Shown here: positions 6,988 through 13,797 of the stretch, one piece after another
Layout of the letters: each line of letters opens with the position of its first letter
Position numbering within the stretch: the first letter of the stretch is position 1
Source of the DNA: JAVWPP01 sp036635835
GTDB lineage: Bacteria > Bacillota > Clostridia > TANB77 > CAG-465
Length of the DNA stretch: 18,886 bases
Direction: 5' to 3'
NCBI GenBank assembly: GCA_036635835.1
Contig: JAVWPP010000022.1
Coordinates: forward strand, 1-18,886
Notes under the pieces: generated by a model
Databases searched by the model: none
What the model saw: only the letters and a program-made list of their open reading frames with translations
Told to the model about the DNA's origin: nothing
Program-made: the position numbers and the translations under genes

Positions 6988-7992
6988 ATGAGAATGAAAA
7001 AAAGTTTCAAATCAATTTTATCAACAATTGCAGCACTTATGCTTATTATAGGAATAAATCCATTTTCAGCTAAAACAGTTCATGCAGAAGAGCACACACA
7101 CAATTTAACTCAGTGGTACTGCACAGAAGGTATAGAAAATGCAACATGTAATGATCCCGTTGTAAGATGGGGACAATGCGAATGCGGTTATGTAGATTAC
7201 GAAGTTTTTGAATATTATTTTGCAGAGCATAATATGGTTAGTTTTTCACAACCTGCAACATGCACTCAAATGGGAATTGAAGGTTCTAAATGCACATTCT
7301 GTGGAGGATGTAGTATGGATACTATATACCCAGCTCCTTTAGGTCACGACGTTGTTTCAAACGTTGTTTCAAATGCAACTTGCACATCTAATGGTGTAAC
7401 AGCTAACACATGTTCAAGATGCGGAGAAAATTTCGGAGAAGAAAGTACACCAGCCTTAGGACACAGTTATGGTTCATGGTATGTTTCTAAAGAAGCAACA
7501 CAAAGCTCAGAAGGAACAGAAACAAGAACTTGTTCATGTGGAGAAGCAGAAAATAGAAGTATAGCAGCTTTACCAGGTAATGTACAAGAAGAAGTAATAC
7601 AAGAAGCACCTAAAGAAGAAGCACCAAAGCAAGAAGCAGTAATACAAGAAGCACCACAGCAAGAAGAAGCAAAACAAGAAGCACCAAAGCAAGAAGCAGC
7701 AGCTCAAGAAGAAACAAAACAAGAAACAAAACAAGAAGAAAAAGCAGCAGAAGATGTAGATAAAAAAGAAGATAAAACTAATAAAAAAGACGTCAAAGAA
7801 GAAGCTAAAAAAGATACAAAAGTAGAAGCTAAAAAAGAAGCTAAATCAGATGTCAAAAAAGATGTAAAAGAAAAAGCAGAAGAATCAACTACTAACGTTC
7901 CACTTATAGCAACAATTGCACTATGTGTAGCATCCCTAGGTGGAGTATATATATATAGATATGTTAGTAAAAAAAGAAATCTTAAAAAATAA
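6988..7992 (+). CDS. Secreted Cys-rich repeat surface protein with C-terminal membrane anchor
   Basis: The 334-aa product starts with a signal peptide (basic MRMKKSFK, hydrophobic core to about residue 22, probable cleavage after VHA at 31-33). A Cys-rich segment follows, with three loose repeats of the form ATC...G...C-x2-C-G...LGH: Cys 92/102/105 with LGH 118-120, Cys 132/142/145 with LGH 157-159, and KEAT...RTCSCG at 168-185. An earlier Cys group covers 45-66. Such LGH/KEAT/CxxCG repeats are common in clostridial cell-surface proteins, and the paired Cys may bind zinc or form disulfides. Residues about 200-300 are low-complexity Glu/Gln/Lys/Ala with APKQEA-type repeats, likely an extended stalk. 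The C-terminus has one membrane helix (about 304-324) and a basic tail, without a clear LPXTG motif. AAGGTGG (6974-6980) supports ATG 6988. The 3' UTR carries repeat E2 and then a terminator. Confidence 0.75.
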   Translation: MRMKKSFKSILSTIAALMLIIGINPFSAKTVHAEEHTHNLTQWYCTEGIENATCNDPVVRWGQCECGYVDYEVFEYYFAEHNMVSFSQPATCTQMGIEGSKCTFCGGCSMDTIYPAPLGHDVVSNVVSNATCTSNGVTANTCSRCGENFGEESTPALGHSYGSWYVSKEATQSSEGTETRTCSCGEAENRSIAALPGNVQEEVIQEAPKEEAPKQEAVIQEAPQQEEAKQEAPKQEAAAQEETKQETKQEEKAAEDVDKKEDKTNKKDVKEEAKKDTKVEAKKEAKSDVKKDVKEKAEESTTNVPLIATIALCVASLGGVYIYRYVSKKRNLKK

Positions 7993-8014
7993 AAAACGTA
8001 GAAAATAGCACTAG

Positions 8015-8068
8015 CTAGATACGGAAATAAAAAATAATGAGAATGAAGTTTCGTATACGTTTTAAAAG
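8015..8068 (+). repeat. Dispersed repeat, copy E2, in the 3' UTR of the surface protein gene
   Basis: CTAGATACGGAAA (8015-8027), seven-base spacer, TAATGAGAATGAAGT (8035-8049), then a right block with CGTATACGTTTTAAAAG (to 8068). ATACG in the left block could pair with CGTAT (8052-8056), forming a hairpin around an AT-rich loop. The element lies between the stop codon at 7992 and the terminator at 8071, in the sense orientation of the transcript. Confidence 0.7.
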
Positions 8069-8070
8069 CA

Positions 8071-8100
8071 AAAAAGTAGATAATATTATCTACTTTTTTT
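8071..8100 (+). terminator. Terminator of the surface protein transcript
   Basis: Palindrome GTAGATAATATTATCTAC (8076-8093) flanked by A5 and T7. The symmetry would let it also work on the opposite strand. Confidence 0.85.
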
Positions 8101-8142
8101 GTTACCTAAAAATAAAAACATTAGTTATATAAAGTATCACCC

Positions 8143-8167
8143 TTACAAAAGTGTAATGTAAATGTAA
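8143..8167 (+). promoter_or_regulatory. BceR-like response regulator operator
   Basis: TTACA-AAAG-TGTAA (8143-8156) is a perfect inverted repeat matching the TNACA-N4-TGTAA pattern described for BceR-type regulators. Two more TGTAA half-sites follow at 8157-8161 and 8163-8167; TGTAATG recurs with an 11-base period. The cluster ends 10 bases before the -35 of the transporter promoter, the usual position for activation. This supports the assignment of the downstream transporter and implies a BceRS-like pair outside the window. Confidence 0.7.
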
Positions 8168-8177
8168 TGAAAAAAAA

Positions 8178-8206
8178 TTGTAGCCACGCAGAATCTAGAG
8201 TATAAT
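8178..8206 (+). promoter_or_regulatory. Promoter of the BceAB-type transporter operon
   Basis: TTGTAG (8178-8183), 17-base spacer, TATAAT (8201-8206). The -35 is weaker than that of neighbouring promoters, which fits dependence on an activator bound at 8143-8167. Confidence 0.7.
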
Positions 8207-8231
8207 ATAGCTATAAAGAAAAGGAGAAAAA

Positions 8232-8999
8232 ATGAGTAAAATATTAGAAGTAAAAAAATTAGAAAAATATTATGGAAGCAAAGGTAATCTAATAAAAGCA
8301 ATAGATAACATTAGCTTTGAAGTAGAAAAAGGAGAATTCGTTGGAATCATGGGAGCTTCAGGAAGTGGTAAAACAACTCTATTAAACTGTATTGCAACAA
8401 TAGATAACGCAACATCTGGGCACATACTAGTTGGAGAAAAAGACGTAACTAAAATACGTGGAAACAATCTAAACAAATTTAGAAGAGAGCAGCTTGGATT
8501 TATATTTCAAGACTTTAACCTTTTAGACACATTAACAGGATACGAAAACATAGCACTAGCACTTACAGTTCAAGGAACTAAAGCTAGTGAAATAGAAACA
8601 AAAGTAATTCAAATTTCTAAAAAATTAGGAATAGAAAAAATAATAAAAAAATATCCTTACGAACTTTCAGGAGGACAAAAACAAAGAATTGCATGCGCAA
8701 GAGCCTTAATAACAGACCCATCATTAGTACTTGCAGATGAACCAACAGGAGCACTAGATTCTAAGTCTTCAAGAATGCTTTTAGAAAGTTTATATTCATT
8801 AAATGAAAAATTAGAAGCAACAATATTAATGGTAACACATGATGCATTTACAGCAAGTTATTGCACAAGAATATTATTTATTAAAGACGGTAAAATATTT
8901 AATGAATTAAGAAAAGGAAACGATTCACGTAAAGAATTTTTCAATAAGATAATGTCAGTTGTATCATTGCTTGGAGGTGACGTAAACGATGTTCTTTAA
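8232..8999 (+). CDS. BceA-type ABC transporter ATP-binding protein
   Basis: A 255-aa ATPase that energises the FtsX-like permease encoded next. The nucleotide-binding elements are all intact: Walker A GASGSGKTT (41-49), Q-loop Q94 in FIFQDFN, signature LSGGQKQR (146-153), Walker B LVLADEP followed by TGALD (167-178), and H-loop H204 in MVTHD. The FIFQDFNLLDTLTGYENI stretch is typical of the MacB/LolD/BceA group. These systems give resistance to, or sense, peptide antibiotics acting on lipid II cycle intermediates (bacitracin, nisin and similar), but the specific peptide cannot be told. GGAG (8222-8225) precedes ATG 8232. The gene overlaps the permease by 11 bases, implying translational coupling. 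Confidence 0.88.
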   Translation: MSKILEVKKLEKYYGSKGNLIKAIDNISFEVEKGEFVGIMGASGSGKTTLLNCIATIDNATSGHILVGEKDVTKIRGNNLNKFRREQLGFIFQDFNLLDTLTGYENIALALTVQGTKASEIETKVIQISKKLGIEKIIKKYPYELSGGQKQRIACARALITDPSLVLADEPTGALDSKSSRMLLESLYSLNEKLEATILMVTHDAFTASYCTRILFIKDGKIFNELRKGNDSRKEFFNKIMSVVSLLGGDVNDVL

Positions 9000-11031
9000 A
9001 CTTTCAATAAAAAACATAGTAAAAAGCTTTAAAGATTATTCAATATACTTTATGACACTTATATTTGGCGTATGTATATTTTATGTTTTTAATTCACTAG
9101 AAGCACAAACAGCAATGGCAAAACTGTCTGTTTCTCAAATGGATATGATAAAAGTTTTAGTAGAAATTATAGGATACATATCTGTATTCGTATCCTTCAT
9201 TTTAGGCTTCCTAATTATCTATGCGAATAATTTCCTTATCCGCAGAAGAAAGAAGGAATTAGGCCTATATATGACGCTAGGAATGAGCAAAGCAAAGATA
9301 AGTAAACTATTATTAATTGAAACAATTATAATAGGAATAATATCTCTTGTAATAGGACTTGGATTAGGAGTATTTATATCTCAGTTTATGTCCGTAATAA
9401 TTGCTAATATGTTTAACGCAAATTTAGATAAATATTCTTTTATATTTTCTAAAGGCGCAGCAATAAAAACATGTATATATTTTGGTATAATATATTTACT
9501 TGTAATGTGTTTTAATATTATATCAATATCTAGATATAAATTAATAAATTTACTAAACGCATCAAAGAAAAACCAAAAAGCAAAAATGAATAATCAAGTA
9601 ATTTCAGTTATAACTTTTATAGTATCTATAGCTTTAATTGGAGGAGCATATTATCTATTAAAACATGATGCTTTAATGTACATAGATAATAAATTTCTTG
9701 CAATGATTTTACTTGGAACAGTAGGTACTTTTTTATTTATTTCATCGCTTACAGGCTTTGTAATTAAAATGATACAAATGAATAAAAAAATATATTTAAA
9801 AAATCTTAATATGTTTATACTAAGACAATTAAATTCTAGAATAAATACATCTACAATATCTATGACTGTAATAAGTTTAATGCTCCTATTAACTATAGGT
9901 ATTCTTTCAGCATCACTTGCTATGAAAGATTCATTTAATATAGGACTTACAAATAACAATTTGACAGACGTTACGTTAAATCAATCTGTTACTGAAGAAT
10001 CAGAAAAAAGTATAATAGAGCAGCTAGAAGCAGATGGTTTAAAATACACAGATTACATTAAAGAATGTGTAGAATATTCTACATATGAAACAGTAGATAA
10101 AGAGTCATCTCTTTTAAATTATTTTGGCAAAGAAAATATAAAAAAACTAGCTACGGAAATGCCACTTAAAGAATCTGAGTTTGGCAATATGGGTATGCAA
10201 GTAATGAAAGAAACAGAATATAATAAATTAATGGGCATATCTAAAAAAGAAGATTTTAAAATTAAATTAAAAGAGGACGAATATATAGTGGTTTCAAATT
10301 TTGAAAAGATGTCAAAAGTTTTTGACGAACTTTTAAAAAATAAAACACCATATAAAATTAATAACAAAGAGTTTAAACCAGCATTAAGTAAAACTATTGA
10401 TGTAGCAAATGAAAATTCATCTGAAAATAGTAATATGGGTATTATAGTACTTCCAGATAAAGAGATAGTAAATGTTAAGCCAATAAAAAATATAGTTGTT
10501 GCGAACTTTATAGGAGATTCTAAAGAAGTAGAACCTAAATTTATAAAAGCAGTAAATGAATCAAATAAAAAAGAAACACATAGAAGGATTAATATAAATG
10601 CAAGAGAAGACATACAAGATAACGCAGCAGGACTAAGTATAATGGTAACTTTCATTGGTATATATTTAGGAATAATATTCACTATAACTTCAGCAGCAGT
10701 TTTAGCAATTGCGCAGCTTTCAGAATCTTCAGATAATAAAGAAAGATATGCAGTGCTAAGAAAAATTGGTGTAGATGATAGAATGATTAACAAGTCTTTA
10801 TTTATACAAATCGGTATATTTTTTATGTTTCCACTTTCAGTTGGATTTATCCACAGCGTTTTTGGACTTAGCGAAGTAAATAAATTAATAGCTATGTTTG
10901 GTAAAATAGATATAACTAAAAATATAGTCCTTACAACAGTGTTTATAGTAATTGTTTACGGAGGATATTTCATAGCTACATATTTAGGTAGTAAGTCAAT
11001 AATCAAAGAAAAAGAAAAAAATGTAGACTAA
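8989..11031 (+). CDS. BceB-type ABC transporter permease (FtsX domains, large extracellular domain)
   Basis: The 680-aa product has the layout of BceB permeases: about ten hydrophobic helices with a large polar loop between the seventh and eighth. Helices fall roughly at residues 17-37, 53-80, 105-130, 155-178, 205-225, 235-262 and 288-310. The extracellular domain spans about 315-555, and the last three helices lie near 560-590, 615-640 and 652-675. FtsX-type segments occur in the first four-helix bundle (RRRKKELGLYMTLGMS) and again near the end (KERYAVLRKIGVDDRMI). The large domain is the part thought to contact the peptide antibiotic and, in known systems, the sensor kinase BceS. GGAGGTGA (8973-8980) lies before ATG 8989. 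It is the last gene of the unit, followed by a terminator. Confidence 0.87.
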   Translation: MFFKLSIKNIVKSFKDYSIYFMTLIFGVCIFYVFNSLEAQTAMAKLSVSQMDMIKVLVEIIGYISVFVSFILGFLIIYANNFLIRRRKKELGLYMTLGMSKAKISKLLLIETIIIGIISLVIGLGLGVFISQFMSVIIANMFNANLDKYSFIFSKGAAIKTCIYFGIIYLLVMCFNIISISRYKLINLLNASKKNQKAKMNNQVISVITFIVSIALIGGAYYLLKHDALMYIDNKFLAMILLGTVGTFLFISSLTGFVIKMIQMNKKIYLKNLNMFILRQLNSRINTSTISMTVISLMLLLTIGILSASLAMKDSFNIGLTNNNLTDVTLNQSVTEESEKSIIEQLEADGLKYTDYIKECVEYSTYETVDKESSLLNYFGKENIKKLATEMPLKESEFGNMGMQVMKETEYNKLMGISKKEDFKIKLKEDEYIVVSNFEKMSKVFDELLKNKTPYKINNKEFKPALSKTIDVANENSSENSNMGIIVLPDKEIVNVKPIKNIVVANFIGDSKEVEPKFIKAVNESNKKETHRRININAREDIQDNAAGLSIMVTFIGIYLGIIFTITSAAVLAIAQLSESSDNKERYAVLRKIGVDDRMINKSLFIQIGIFFMFPLSVGFIHSVFGLSEVNKLIAMFGKIDITKNIVLTTVFIVIVYGGYFIATYLGSKSIIKEKEKNVD

Positions 11032-11036
11032 AAAGC

Positions 11037-11067
11037 ATGGAGAATCAAGCATTCTCCATCTTTTTTT
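11037..11067 (+). terminator. Terminator of the transporter operon
   Basis: Perfect 9-pair stem ATGGAGAAT (11037-11045) / ATTCTCCAT (11051-11059), loop CAAGC, then CTTTTTTT. Confidence 0.9.
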
Positions 11068-11077
11068 ATAAAAACAC

Positions 11078-11106
11078 TTGAAAAATGCTCGTAAATGTGT
11101 TAACAT
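11078..11106 (+). promoter_or_regulatory. Promoter of the cysteine peptidase gene
   Basis: TTGAAA (11078-11083), 17-base spacer ending in TGT, TAACAT (11101-11106). The -10 is imperfect but has the extended TGN. Confidence 0.6.
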
Positions 11107-11162
11107 AATAAGATAGACAAATAACAATTTAAATTTATAATTAAATTTAGGAGGATTAAAAA

Positions 11163-11834
11163 ATGAAAAATTTTGCGCAAAATTTTTGTATCGCATCACT
11201 TTGCATATTGCTATCTACTTTAGGTACTATAACATTTTTAGACTGGCGGGAAGTATCAACAAAAACTGTTCAAGATGACATGTATATTACAACGCAAAAT
11301 CTAGAATTAGTAGGTGCAGATATGGTAAAAGGCATAGAAGAAACAGCTCTAATTACAACTACGTATTTCGATGGATTTAATGATAATTGTGGACCAACTG
11401 CAGTAGGAAATATACTTGCATATTACGATCAAAATAAAGGAGTAGATGTGCTAGAAAATTACCCAATGTCAAGAGAAGAATATTTAAACATAGCAGATAT
11501 CTGCAATTTAAACGAAGCAAATAGAGGCACTAAAGTTGGAGATGCACTAAGAGCACTTAAGCAGTGTTTTACAGACAAAAATTATAAAGCAAAAGTTGAA
11601 AATGTTAGAATAGATACATGGCATGCTATCAAAAAAGAAATAGAAAATGATAGACCTATATATCTTGCAAGATGCTCTAAAGAATTAAGTCATGCATATG
11701 TTGTAGTTGGCTGGAAGCAGTATCAAGATGGAACTAAAACTGTTGTTGCTTTAACTGGCTGGGAAGACAAACTTGTAGAAGAAATTTTACTTAACGATAA
11801 CGAGCAAAAGTACTATACAGTTAATGCAAAATAA
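11163..11834 (+). CDS. Exported C39-like (papain-fold) cysteine peptidase
   Basis: A 223-aa protein with a basic start and one hydrophobic segment (about residues 8-26), a signal peptide or anchor that places the rest outside the membrane. The catalytic part is papain-like. NDNCGPTAVGNILAYY contains the nucleophile C76 with the oxyanion-type glutamine position replaced by Asn/Asp, and SHAYVVVGW contains the probable catalytic H177. A downstream acidic residue in LTGWED (D202) could be the third member. The CGPTA...YYD and HAYVVVG pattern fits the Peptidase_C39_2 group of stand-alone exported peptidases rather than the ABC-fused bacteriocin processing peptidases. No bacteriocin precursor or transporter-peptidase lies next to it, so the substrate is open. 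AGGAGG (11149-11154) precedes ATG 11163. Confidence 0.75.
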   Translation: MKNFAQNFCIASLCILLSTLGTITFLDWREVSTKTVQDDMYITTQNLELVGADMVKGIEETALITTTYFDGFNDNCGPTAVGNILAYYDQNKGVDVLENYPMSREEYLNIADICNLNEANRGTKVGDALRALKQCFTDKNYKAKVENVRIDTWHAIKKEIENDRPIYLARCSKELSHAYVVVGWKQYQDGTKTVVALTGWEDKLVEEILLNDNEQKYYTVNAK

Positions 11835-11836
11835 TT

Positions 11837-11897
11837 CTAACTAGATATAAAAAAACGTAAAAAGAAAATATAAATATTCTCATATGTTTATATATAG
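11837..11897 (+). repeat. Degenerate dispersed repeat, copy E4, after the C39 peptidase gene
   Basis: CTAACTAGATA (11837-11847) matches the left end of copy E1 (CTAACTAGATACGG), and TTCTCATATGTTTATATATAG near 11877-11897 resembles the right block of copy E3 (TTACTCATACGTTTTAAAAG). The middle block is not conserved. Like E2 it sits between a stop codon and a terminator. It is much weaker than E1-E3 and could be coincidental. Confidence 0.3.
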
Positions 11898-11925
11898 AAG
11901 ATGGCTAAATTTAGTCATCTTTTAT
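11898..11925 (+). terminator. Hairpin between convergent genes
   Basis: Stem AAGATGGCTAAA (11898-11909) / TTTAGTCATCTT (11910-11921) with one G-U pair and no stable free loop, followed by TTTATATTG. It sits downstream of the C39 peptidase gene. Its right half contains the stop codon and last codons of the leftward gene, so the two genes share this hairpin. Confidence 0.65.
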
Positions 11926-12150
11926 ATTGTCAAAAAACTCAGTATTGTAACTTTCAAGATTCATAATACAAGCATCTATTCTACGTTTTGCATCATAAGC
12001 TGTAGCAGAATTTTGTATATAAGAATGTATGTCTTTTTGCCTTTCAAAGTCTAAATTAGAATAGCAAGACATAGCAACAATATTTTGAGACATAGACAGC
12101 GCAAACATAGTAGGTATTTCTTTAGAAAACAAATCATTCATAAAATTCAC
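11911..12150 (-). CDS. Small conserved clostridial-type protein, unknown function
   Basis: A 79-aa leftward protein. The pattern MNDLFSKEIPTMFALSMSQN, then IVAMSCYSNLDFERQKDIHSY and a short charged helical tail, fits a widespread family of small Firmicutes proteins of about 70-90 residues (F-x-K-x-IP-x2-F-x-M-x-L-x-QN-x2-AM-x2-F-x2-L) with no known function. It has no signal peptide or membrane segment. On the minus strand GAGGTGA lies 8 bases before the ATG. The gene is divergent from the superoxide dismutase across a symmetrical promoter region, so the two may share regulation, perhaps by oxidative stress. The stop codon lies inside the terminator hairpin of the convergent peptidase gene. 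Confidence 0.75.
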   Translation of the reverse strand: MNFMNDLFSKEIPTMFALSMSQNIVAMSCYSNLDFERQKDIHSYIQNSATAYDAKRRIDACIMNLESYNTEFFDNIKDD

Positions 12151-12157
12151 CTCATAT

Positions 12158-12223
12158 ATATTAGTATATATAAAAATAAAAAAAATATGCGTATATAAAC
12201 CAAAAAAAATAATATACTAATAT
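12158..12223. promoter_or_regulatory. Symmetrical divergent promoter region (leftward small gene / superoxide dismutase)
   Basis: ATATTAGTATAT (12158-12169) and its exact reverse complement ATATACTAATAT (12212-12223) flank a centre that is itself nearly palindromic (ATATGC|GTATAT, axis between 12190 and 12191). Each arm contains a TATACT -10: minus strand at 12168-12163 and plus strand at 12213-12218. The expected -35 positions for both directions fall on the central dyad and are poor matches (CGTATA, CGCATA). This suggests two mirrored promoters controlled by a factor bound at the centre. Confidence 0.6.
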
Positions 12224-12245
12224 AGAAAGAAAGAAGGTATAAAAT

Positions 12246-12887
12246 ATGAATGAAATGTATCCATATGTACTTAACAAATTACCTTTTGAAAGTACAGACT
12301 TAGAACCCTTTATAACAGAAGAAATTTTATATTTCCATCACGATAAACACTTGAAAAAATATATAGATACGCTAAATGGAATTTTAATAAACTGTCCTGA
12401 ATATCAAACATATACAATAGAAAAAATACTTAGAAATTTAGAGGATATAGATGAAGAAATTAGAGAAGAAATAAAGAACAATGCAGGTGGTGTATATAAC
12501 CATAATTTTTACTTTAATATACTTGGAAAAGAAGGTGCAAAAGAGCCTATAGGAAACCTAAAAAGAGATATAGTTTTACAGTTTGGTTCACTAGAAGATT
12601 TCAAAAAAATATTTTTAGAAATGGCTACAAATTTATTTGGTAGCGGATACACATGCCTAGTTATAGATAGAGAATATAAATTATCTATAGTCAATTTAAA
12701 AGACCAAGAAACATCTCTTGCTTATGACAAAATTCCCGTTATGCTTATAGATGTTTGGGAGCATGCATATTATCTAAAATATAAAAATTCAAGAAAAGAA
12801 TACGTAGATTGTTTCTTTAACATCTTGAATTTTGATGTCATAGAACAAAATTACAACAACATTTTAAAATACTTAGAAAACAGTTGA
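12246..12887 (+). CDS. sodA: Superoxide dismutase, Mn/Fe type
   Basis: A 213-aa iron/manganese superoxide dismutase, which converts superoxide to oxygen and peroxide in the cytosol. The four metal ligands can be placed: H31 in FHHDKH, H86 in GGVYNHNFYF, and D169 and H173 in DVWEHAYY. Tyr39 matches the active-site gateway tyrosine. The second-shell glutamine appears to come from the DQET segment (Q154), as in Mn enzymes, with glycine rather than glutamine in AGGVYNH, so Mn or cambialistic use is favoured. The metal cannot be settled from sequence. AGAAGG (12232-12237) lies 8 bases before ATG 12246. The stop is TGA. It shares a mirrored promoter region with the leftward small gene, and the next gene's -35 overlaps its stop. 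Confidence 0.9.
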   Translation: MNEMYPYVLNKLPFESTDLEPFITEEILYFHHDKHLKKYIDTLNGILINCPEYQTYTIEKILRNLEDIDEEIREEIKNNAGGVYNHNFYFNILGKEGAKEPIGNLKRDIVLQFGSLEDFKKIFLEMATNLFGSGYTCLVIDREYKLSIVNLKDQETSLAYDKIPVMLIDVWEHAYYLKYKNSRKEYVDCFFNILNFDVIEQNYNNILKYLENS

Positions 12888-12912
12888 TAAAACGGTTAAA
12901 TTTTAGTATACT
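12884..12912 (+). promoter_or_regulatory. Promoter of the small membrane protein gene
   Basis: TTGATA (12884-12889) overlaps the stop codon of the superoxide dismutase gene, then a 17-base spacer and TATACT (12907-12912). No terminator separates the two genes. Confidence 0.65.
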
Positions 12913-12935
12913 GTGTTAAAATTGAGGTGATGGAA

Positions 12936-13403
12936 TTGAACATTATGCTAGTAATAGGAGTATATCTAATTTGTTTACTACTTCTAGGCATAAATATAAT
13001 TTTACTAGTTAAACTAAATAAAAAAGATGAAGTAGAATATATTTTTAGTGAAATATTAGAAGATGAAAAATATATATTAATTTTTAAAGAACAAATTAAA
13101 GATAAATTTTTCACTATAGATTTAAAAGAAGTAAACGTATATAGCACAGTTAAAAATGAGTATATAGATCTTTCAAAAAATTGCTATGAAGAAGTATATG
13201 AAGAAAGAAAAATAATAAGTAGCAATCTAAAAAACAAGCATATCATATATAATCAATATGTACTCAAATTAAACCAAAAAGAAATAGAAAATGTATTGTT
13301 AAATAACGCAAAGAAAAATATAAAAATAAACTTTGCAGATACAAATGGATATATATATACATATAAAATAAGAAGACAAAATTTAGAAAGATACATAGAT
13401 TAA
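12936..13403 (+). CDS. Small single-pass membrane protein, unknown
   Basis: A protein of about 155 aa with an N-terminal hydrophobic helix (about residues 3-25, LVIGVYLICLLLLGINIILL) followed by a charged cytoplasmic- or surface-facing domain rich in Lys, Glu, Ile and Asn with alternating strand-like segments. The frame is open from GTG 12927, but GAGGTGA (12924-12930) best serves the TTG at 12936, 5 bases downstream; ATG 12945 is the alternative. The TTG start parallels that of the hydrolase at 4540. No family is recognised. It has its own promoter and terminator, though read-through from the superoxide dismutase gene is possible. Confidence 0.6.
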   Translation: MNIMLVIGVYLICLLLLGINIILLVKLNKKDEVEYIFSEILEDEKYILIFKEQIKDKFFTIDLKEVNVYSTVKNEYIDLSKNCYEEVYEERKIISSNLKNKHIIYNQYVLKLNQKEIENVLLNNAKKNIKINFADTNGYIYTYKIRRQNLERYID

Positions 13404-13418
13404 TTATGTGTCTTTTTT
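13389..13418 (+). terminator. Terminator overlapping the end of the small membrane protein gene
   Basis: Stem AGATACATA (13389-13397) / TATGTGTCT (13405-13413) with one G-U pair, loop GATTAAT containing the stop codon, then a T run. Confidence 0.8.
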
Positions 13419-13454
13419 GTATAAAAAATAATCATAAAATTACTTTTCTTTTAC

Positions 13455-13483
13455 ACAGTATTGACACACATACTGTATATAAT
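13455..13483 (+). promoter_or_regulatory. Operator-like inverted repeat and -10 of a short transcript
   Basis: ACAGTAT (13455-13461) and ATACTGT (13470-13476) form an exact 7-base inverted repeat with an 8-base gap, directly followed by TATAAT (13478-13483). A TTGACA inside the dyad (13461-13466) is only 11 bases from this -10, too close for a normal promoter, so the true -35 is uncertain. The arrangement looks like a regulator site abutting the -10. Confidence 0.5.
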
Positions 13484-13702
13484 AAATTTATATTAAGAAG
13501 ACATACTTCTTAGTATAAAAAAAGAGGAGGGATATATGAAGAAATAAAATTAGCAACCAAAACATAAACTTAAATTAAAATGTACGGAAAAAATTTATAT
13601 ACAAAGGAAGTGATATATGCATAAGAGATGTAACTAAGAAAGTTAATTAGTAATAAATATAATCCTTAAAATATTAGATGGCTTAAAGGCCATCTCTTTT
13701 TA
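13484..13702 (+). ncRNA. Candidate short transcript with 5' hairpin and mini-ORFs
   Basis: This interval of about 220 bases is bounded by a candidate promoter and a clear terminator, yet holds no normal gene. It starts with a strong hairpin, ATATTAAGAAG (13490-13500) / CTTCTTAGTAT (13506-13516), loop ACATA. Next comes a near-perfect Shine-Dalgarno (GAGGAGGG, 13524-13531) leading to ATG AAG AAA TAA (13536-13547), only three sense codons. A second Shine-Dalgarno (AAGGAAGTGAT) leads to a six-codon frame, MHKRCN (13617-13637). It may be a small RNA, a dual-function RNA with translated mini-ORFs, or the remnant of a decayed small gene. Confidence 0.4.
13676..13701 (+). terminator. Terminator of the short transcript
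   Basis: Stem AGATGGC (13676-13682) / GCCATCT (13689-13695), loop TTAAAG, then CTTTTTA. Confidence 0.85.
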
Positions 13703-13744
13703 TACACAAAAAGAGCAAATATCATACAAAAATTATGTTAACTG

Positions 13745-13773
13745 TTTCAAATCTATTACATTTGTGATATAAT
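13745..13773 (+). promoter_or_regulatory. Promoter of the M23-like gene
   Basis: TTTCAA (13745-13750), 17-base spacer ending in TGA, TATAAT (13768-13773). It leaves a leader of about 100 bases containing repeat E3. Confidence 0.65.
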
Positions 13774-13797
13774 ATAAAACATATAAAGATATACTTT

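Noticed and set aside
13461..13483. TTGACA (13461) with TATAAT (13478) as an ordinary sigma-A promoter
   Set aside because: The spacer is 11 bases rather than 16-18, so TTGACA is more likely part of the operator dyad or coincidental.
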